A stretch of 18,244 bases of DNA from Dokdonella_A sp035760865 (GTDB taxonomy: Bacteria; Pseudomonadota; Gammaproteobacteria; Xanthomonadales; Rhodanobacteraceae). How positions within the stretch are numbered: position 1 is the first letter of the stretch; each line of letters begins with the position of its first letter. Shown one piece after another: positions 15,396 through 18,244 of the stretch. The stretch covers positions 1 to 18,244 of the forward strand of contig DASTSE010000431.1 of assembly GCA_035760865.1 (NCBI GenBank). The letters run 5' to 3'. A model generated the notes under the pieces. That model did not search any database. It saw only the letters and a list, made by a program, of their open reading frames with translations, and was not told the origin of the DNA. The translations under genes and the position numbers were made by a program.

Positions 15396-16394
15396 TCAGT
15401 CCTCGAGCACGTGCACGCCGTCGACCTCGACCAGCAGCTCGCGCCGGCAGATGTCGCCGCCGAGCAGGATCAGGCCACCGAGCGACGGCAGCCGCGCGTG
15501 CAGCATCGCGGCGACGTGCGGCGCGTCGGCGTCGTGCCGAACGTACGCCTTCATGACGCTGTGGCCGTCGAGCCCGGGCGGCCGCGCGCCGGCTTCGACG
15601 GCGAGGCTCTGGAGGTTCGCGATCGTCTCGGTGAGCTGTGCGTCGATGTCGCCGGCGTGGCGCGAGGCATGGCCGACCACGGCCGCGGTTCCCGAGATCA
15701 GCAGCTCCGCGCTCGCGGTGCGCATGCCGCGCGCGAACGTCGGTGCGGTCGGGCCGTATTCGCGCGGATAGCGCCATGCGCTGACCTGGCGCGGGTTCTC
15801 GACCGGCGTGCCGGCGTGTCGCGCGGCAAGTCCGTACACCTGCAGGCGGCGCACCCCGTCGTGGCGGCCGATCGCGGTCGCGGCCGGATAGCGCGCCGGC
15901 ACGTGCGCATCCATTCCGCGCGCGCGGCCGGCGCAGAAGCGCCGATAGCGCTCGTCGTCGCCGTCGCCGAGATTGATCGCGTCGAGGTAGTTCCACAGGC
16001 GCAGGATGTGCGGCGTCTTGCTCGCGGCGACGTATGGACCGAGGCACGCGTACGCATGTTCGGCCGCGCCGTCGATGCCGCCGTGCGCCGCTTCGTCGAT
16101 CTCGATCGCGAAGAACAGGTGCTCGCCATCGGTGCTCCAGGCGAGTTCGCCGTCGCGACCGTGCCGCACCGGTGCCGCGCCGCGCCAGACCTCGAACGGC
16201 ACCGGCACGCCCGCTTCGAGCGGCTCGAGGCCGACGCGCAGCACGCGCGGATCGGCCGATGCGGGTGCCGCGCGACCGAAACCGATGACCGCGAGCACGT
16301 CGTCCGCGCCGAGCAGCGCATCGAGCGCGGCATGCTCGTAGCGGATCGAGAGCGGCGCCACGGGCGCTGCCGGCAGGCTCATCGGGCTCGACAT
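15396..16394 (-). CDS. xanB2: FkbO/Hyg5-family chorismatase (XanB2-like hydroxybenzoate synthase)
   Basis: This family converts chorismate to 3- and/or 4-hydroxybenzoate. In Xanthomonas, XanB2 feeds 3-HBA to xanthomonadin pigment and 4-HBA to ubiquinone. The 332-residue protein has two RidA-like halves. Recognisable blocks are D-D-V-L-A-V-I-G-F-G (31-40), R-L-W-N-Y-L (132-137), Y-P-R-E-Y-G-P (209-215), I-S-G-T-A-A-V-V-G-H-A-S-R-H (233-246) and C316-R-R-E-L-L-V-E-V-D-G, the RidA-like signature carrying the conserved Arg and Glu. The ATG at 16394 is preferred; Met5 (16382) is possible, and 27 extra upstream codons would enter the divergent ACP promoter. It is divergent from an aryl-polyene ACP, supporting the pigment role, and continuous with the cytochrome c gene downstream. 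Product specificity (3-HBA versus 4-HBA) cannot be read from sequence here. Confidence 0.92.
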   Translation of the reverse strand: MSSPMSLPAAPVAPLSIRYEHAALDALLGADDVLAVIGFGRAAPASADPRVLRVGLEPLEAGVPVPFEVWRGAAPVRHGRDGELAWSTDGEHLFFAIEIDEAAHGGIDGAAEHAYACLGPYVAASKTPHILRLWNYLDAINLGDGDDERYRRFCAGRARGMDAHVPARYPAATAIGRHDGVRRLQVYGLAARHAGTPVENPRQVSAWRYPREYGPTAPTFARGMRTASAELLISGTAAVVGHASRHAGDIDAQLTETIANLQSLAVEAGARPPGLDGHSVMKAYVRHDADAPHVAAMLHARLPSLGGLILLGGDICRRELLVEVDGVHVLED

Positions 16395-16430
16395 CGGTGG
16401 CGCATGTTCAGGGGGCGGAGAGGGTCGCGG

Positions 16431-16440
16431 ATGATACACT
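16431..16440. promoter_or_regulatory. Overlapping divergent -10 boxes of xanB2 and the ACP gene
   Basis: ATGATACACT holds TACACT on the plus strand (16435-16440, ending 44 bases before the ACP ATG) and TATCAT on the minus strand (16436-16431, 37 bases before the xanB2 ATG). The two boxes share bases, so the two promoters could not be occupied together. -35 elements are not convincing on either strand. Confidence 0.4.
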
Positions 16441-16483
16441 GCCCTGATCGCCATCGCCTGCAATACCCGAGCCAACGCCCGCC

Positions 16484-16774
16484 ATGACCGACCTCGCCGC
16501 CGCCAGCCAGACGCCTGCCGAACAGGAGCTCGCCCACCTCATCGTCGACAGCCTCAACATCGACTGGATCAAGGCGGACGCGATCGACCCCGACGCGGCG
16601 CTGTTCGGCGGCGACCTCGGCCTCGACTCGATCGACGCGCTCGAACTCGCGCTCGCGGTGTCCAAGCGGTACGGATTCCAGCTGCGCTCGGACAACCCCG
16701 ACAACCGCCGCATCTTCGGCAGCCTGCGCGCGCTCGCGGCGCACATCGAGCAGCATCGCACGCGGGACTCGTGA
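16484..16774 (+). CDS. Acyl carrier protein of aryl-polyene (xanthomonadin) synthesis
   Basis: The 96-residue carrier protein has the phosphopantetheine site D48-S49-I in G-D-L-G-L-D-S-I-D-A-L-E-L. The following helix A-L-A-V-S-K-R-Y-G-F-Q-L and the block S-D-N-P-D-N-R-R-I-F-G-S-L-R-A-L-A-A-H-I are characteristic of the aryl-polyene ACP (XanC-like) subgroup rather than the fatty-acid AcpP. Such ACPs carry the growing polyene chain primed by 3-hydroxybenzoate. The ATG is preceded by a weak ribosome site and a TACACT box. The last two codons and the stop (GAC TCG TGA) fall within the 7-base periodic element downstream, so the C-terminal D-S may derive from that repeat. It is divergent from xanB2 and convergent with the halogenase gene. 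Family call is strong. Confidence 0.95.
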   Translation: MTDLAAASQTPAEQELAHLIVDSLNIDWIKADAIDPDAALFGGDLGLDSIDALELALAVSKRYGFQLRSDNPDNRRIFGSLRALAAHIEQHRTRDS

Positions 16775-16868
16775 CGGGCGATTCGTGATTCGTGATGGGT
16801 GATTGGTTGAAAGGCGAAGCGCGAAGCATCAGCTTTTCCCGAATCCCGAATCCCGAATCCCGACTCTT
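16766..16868. repeat. 7-bp periodic inverted element between convergent genes
   Basis: The left side holds six degenerate 7-base units in register: GACTCGT, GACGGGC, GATTCGT, GATTCGT, GATGGGT, GATTGGT (16766-16807). The right side has three exact GAATCCC units (16841-16861) followed by GACTCTT. The right array is the reverse complement type (GGGATTC) of the left, so the whole can fold into a long imperfect stem with a central loop of about 30 bases. It exactly spans the gap between the ACP and halogenase stops and could be a bidirectional terminator. Intergenic arrays of GGGATTC-like units around a loop are, as I recall, widespread in Xanthomonadales. Confidence 0.75.
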
Positions 16869-18187
16869 CAGGCCGAATCCACCGGCGTATTGCCGCCCGT
16901 GAACGCGATCTTCGCCTGGCGCCGCCGTTCGGCGAGTTCGCGCAGCCAGTAGCGCAGGTTCGCGAGTCCGACCGTCGCGTAGATGAGCTTGAACAGGTGC
17001 AGGCGGCGCATCACGGGCGGGCTGTCGAACACGTCGCCGGCGAGCATCGAGATCACGCCTTCCTCGACCCGCCAGGTGTTGCGCGGGCTCGCGAACAGCT
17101 TGCGCATGACCGGCGAATTGAAGCGGTAGATGAACCACGAGAACACGCGCACACCGCGGCGGATGCGCTTCTCGAAGCCCGCCTGCAGCGCGGCCTCGCG
17201 CGCGGGCGCGTCGAGCGCGGCGCCGACCATCGCGGCGGCCTGCTTGCCGCTGTGCATCGCGAGGTACACTCCGGAAGAGAACACCGGATCGACGAACGCC
17301 CATGCGTCGCCGACCATGACCCAGCCGGGCCCGTGCATGCGCTCGCAGGCATAGGAGTAGTTGCCGGTCACGCGCACGTCCGAGACCCGCTTCGCGCCCT
17401 GCATGCGGCGCAGCGCGTCCCGCATCAGCGCGAGCGTCGCGAGCAGGAACTCCTCGTTGCGGCCGCGCCGCTGCTTGAGGTACTCGGGCCGGCAGACGCA
17501 GCCGATGCTCATGATGCCGTCGCGCAACGGGATGAACCAGCACCAGCCGTGCTCGAAGTTGTAGATGCTGATGTTGCCGGCGTCGTCGCCGGGGCGCGCC
17601 TCGACGCCGCTGAAGTGGGCGAAGATCGCCGCGCTCTGGTGGGCGTCGTTCCTGCGCTTGAGCTTGAGCGCGTTGCCGAGCAGCGTGTCGCGGCCGCTCG
17701 CGTCGACGAGGTACTTCGCGCGCACGGTCAGCGCTTCGCCGGCGGCGTCCTTCGCATGCGCGACGACCCGGCCGATGCCGCCGAGTTCGACCGATTCGAC
17801 CTCGACGCGCTCGCGCGCATCGACGCCGCTCTCGCGCGCGTGCTCGAACAGCATGCGGTCGAACTCCTCGCGCTTGACCTGGAACGCGTGCGGCGGCGTG
17901 TTGCCGAGCGCGCGGCGGAAGTGGAAGGTCTGGTACTTGCCGTCCTTCGACGGGAAATCGGCACCGAGCTTGAGCACGCCGAGCGCACGCACCTTCTCCA
18001 TCACGCCGAGCGCATCGAAGATCGGCAGGTTCGACGGCAGCAGCGACTCGCCGATGTGGAATCGGGGGTGGTGGTCCTTCTCGAGCTGCACCACGTGCCG
18101 GCCCTGCTTGCGCAGGAAGGTCGCCGCGGTCGAGCCGCCGGGCCCGCCACCGACCACCAGCACGTCGCAATCGATCGTGTTCGCCAT
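16868..18187 (-). CDS. Flavin-dependent halogenase-like oxidoreductase of the pigment locus
   Basis: From the ATG the protein has 439 residues. Numbering from the GTG one codon upstream, it has the FAD motif G-G-G-P-G-G (14-19), G-E-S-L-L-P (47-52), Lys74 in G-V-L-K-L-G-A-D-F aligned with the catalytic lysine of flavin halogenases, and W216-C-W-F-I-P221 matching the WxWxIP signature. It also has G-D-A-W-A-F-V-D-P-V-F-S-S-G-V (294-308). FADH2-dependent halogenases make HOCl/HOBr at the flavin and pass it through the Lys; xanthomonadins are brominated aryl polyenes, and Xanthomonas pigment clusters contain a halogenase of this kind. Beside the ACP and chorismatase, polyene halogenation is the most likely role; a plain FAD reductase is the alternative. 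GGAGG lies 10 bases before the ATG and 7 before the GTG, so the start is ambiguous by one codon. A TAGACT box precedes it. Confidence 0.92.
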   Translation of the reverse strand: MANTIDCDVLVVGGGPGGSTAATFLRKQGRHVVQLEKDHHPRFHIGESLLPSNLPIFDALGVMEKVRALGVLKLGADFPSKDGKYQTFHFRRALGNTPPHAFQVKREEFDRMLFEHARESGVDARERVEVESVELGGIGRVVAHAKDAAGEALTVRAKYLVDASGRDTLLGNALKLKRRNDAHQSAAIFAHFSGVEARPGDDAGNISIYNFEHGWCWFIPLRDGIMSIGCVCRPEYLKQRRGRNEEFLLATLALMRDALRRMQGAKRVSDVRVTGNYSYACERMHGPGWVMVGDAWAFVDPVFSSGVYLAMHSGKQAAAMVGAALDAPAREAALQAGFEKRIRRGVRVFSWFIYRFNSPVMRKLFASPRNTWRVEEGVISMLAGDVFDSPPVMRRLHLFKLIYATVGLANLRYWLRELAERRRQAKIAFTGGNTPVDSA

Positions 18188-18217
18188 CACCCGCGTCCCT
18201 CCGTCGAAGATCGCCCG

Positions 18218-18223
18218 AGTCTA
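18218..18223 (-). promoter_or_regulatory. -10 box of the halogenase gene
   Basis: TAGACT on the minus strand ends 31 bases before the ATG, giving a predicted leader of about 24 nt, the same layout as birA, the SPOR gene and the glycine-zipper gene. The -35 region falls at the window edge. Confidence 0.45.
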
Positions 18224-18244
18224 TCCGCAACGCGCGTCGATCCG

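Noticed and set aside
16841..16861. GAATCCC triplets as a CRISPR remnant
   Set aside because: The units are contiguous 7-mers without spacers and form an inverted element, so they are not CRISPR.

Overview
The window is a compact, very GC-rich chromosomal stretch of a gammaproteobacterium, most likely Xanthomonadales (Xanthomonadaceae/Rhodanobacteraceae, Dokdonella- or Lysobacter-like). The basis is the birA-coaX-SPOR-tRNA-Thr block, aryl-polyene (xanthomonadin-type) pigment genes, two intergenic repeat types of a kind I associate with this order, and a secreted protein ending in an R-V-F-R-D-G-F-D tail. The assignment comes from gene content and recalled family knowledge, not from a search. 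No insertion sequence, phage gene, CRISPR array or rRNA is visible. All gaps between genes are under 300 bases.

Left part (1-3728, all minus strand): the 5' end of an exported protein cut by the window edge; a 621-residue secreted protein of 14 propeller repeats; an MtfA-type zinc peptidase; and a small secreted proline-rich protein. Two of these genes are followed by GC-rich hairpins.

Centre left (3990-6657, plus strand): birA and coaX overlap by 4 bases (biotin ligase/repressor and type III pantothenate kinase). They are followed by a membrane-anchored SPOR-domain protein and tRNA-Thr(TGT). Then, on the minus strand, come a glycine-zipper lipoprotein (6752-7540) and the transcription accessory protein Tex (7774-10101). 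A perfect 21-bp inverted repeat plus a T7 run separates these two.

Right part (10366-16394, minus strand): a tightly packed run, in transcription order, of a XanB2-type chorismatase, a lipoprotein cytochrome c, a YVTN beta-propeller, S-(hydroxymethyl)glutathione dehydrogenase and a TonB-dependent receptor. Chorismatase/cytochrome and dehydrogenase/receptor are spaced for translational coupling. The last four genes look like accessory functions of periplasmic PQQ-dependent alcohol oxidation: electron acceptor, accessory propeller, formaldehyde disposal and outer-membrane uptake. No quinoprotein dehydrogenase is in view.

Right edge (16484-18187): an aryl-polyene acyl carrier protein (plus), divergent from the chorismatase, and a flavin-dependent halogenase (minus), convergent with the ACP across a 7-bp periodic inverted element. 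Chorismatase (3-hydroxybenzoate starter, 4-hydroxybenzoate for ubiquinone), ACP and halogenase mark the edge of a halogenated aryl-polyene pigment locus, which probably continues beyond base 18244.

The most interesting points are the pigment/ubiquinone chorismatase fused transcriptionally to an alcohol/formaldehyde oxidation set with a TonB receptor, the two inverted repeat elements, the GGACA repeats phased at 10 bp upstream of birA, and the 14-repeat propeller with its unusual C-terminal tail.
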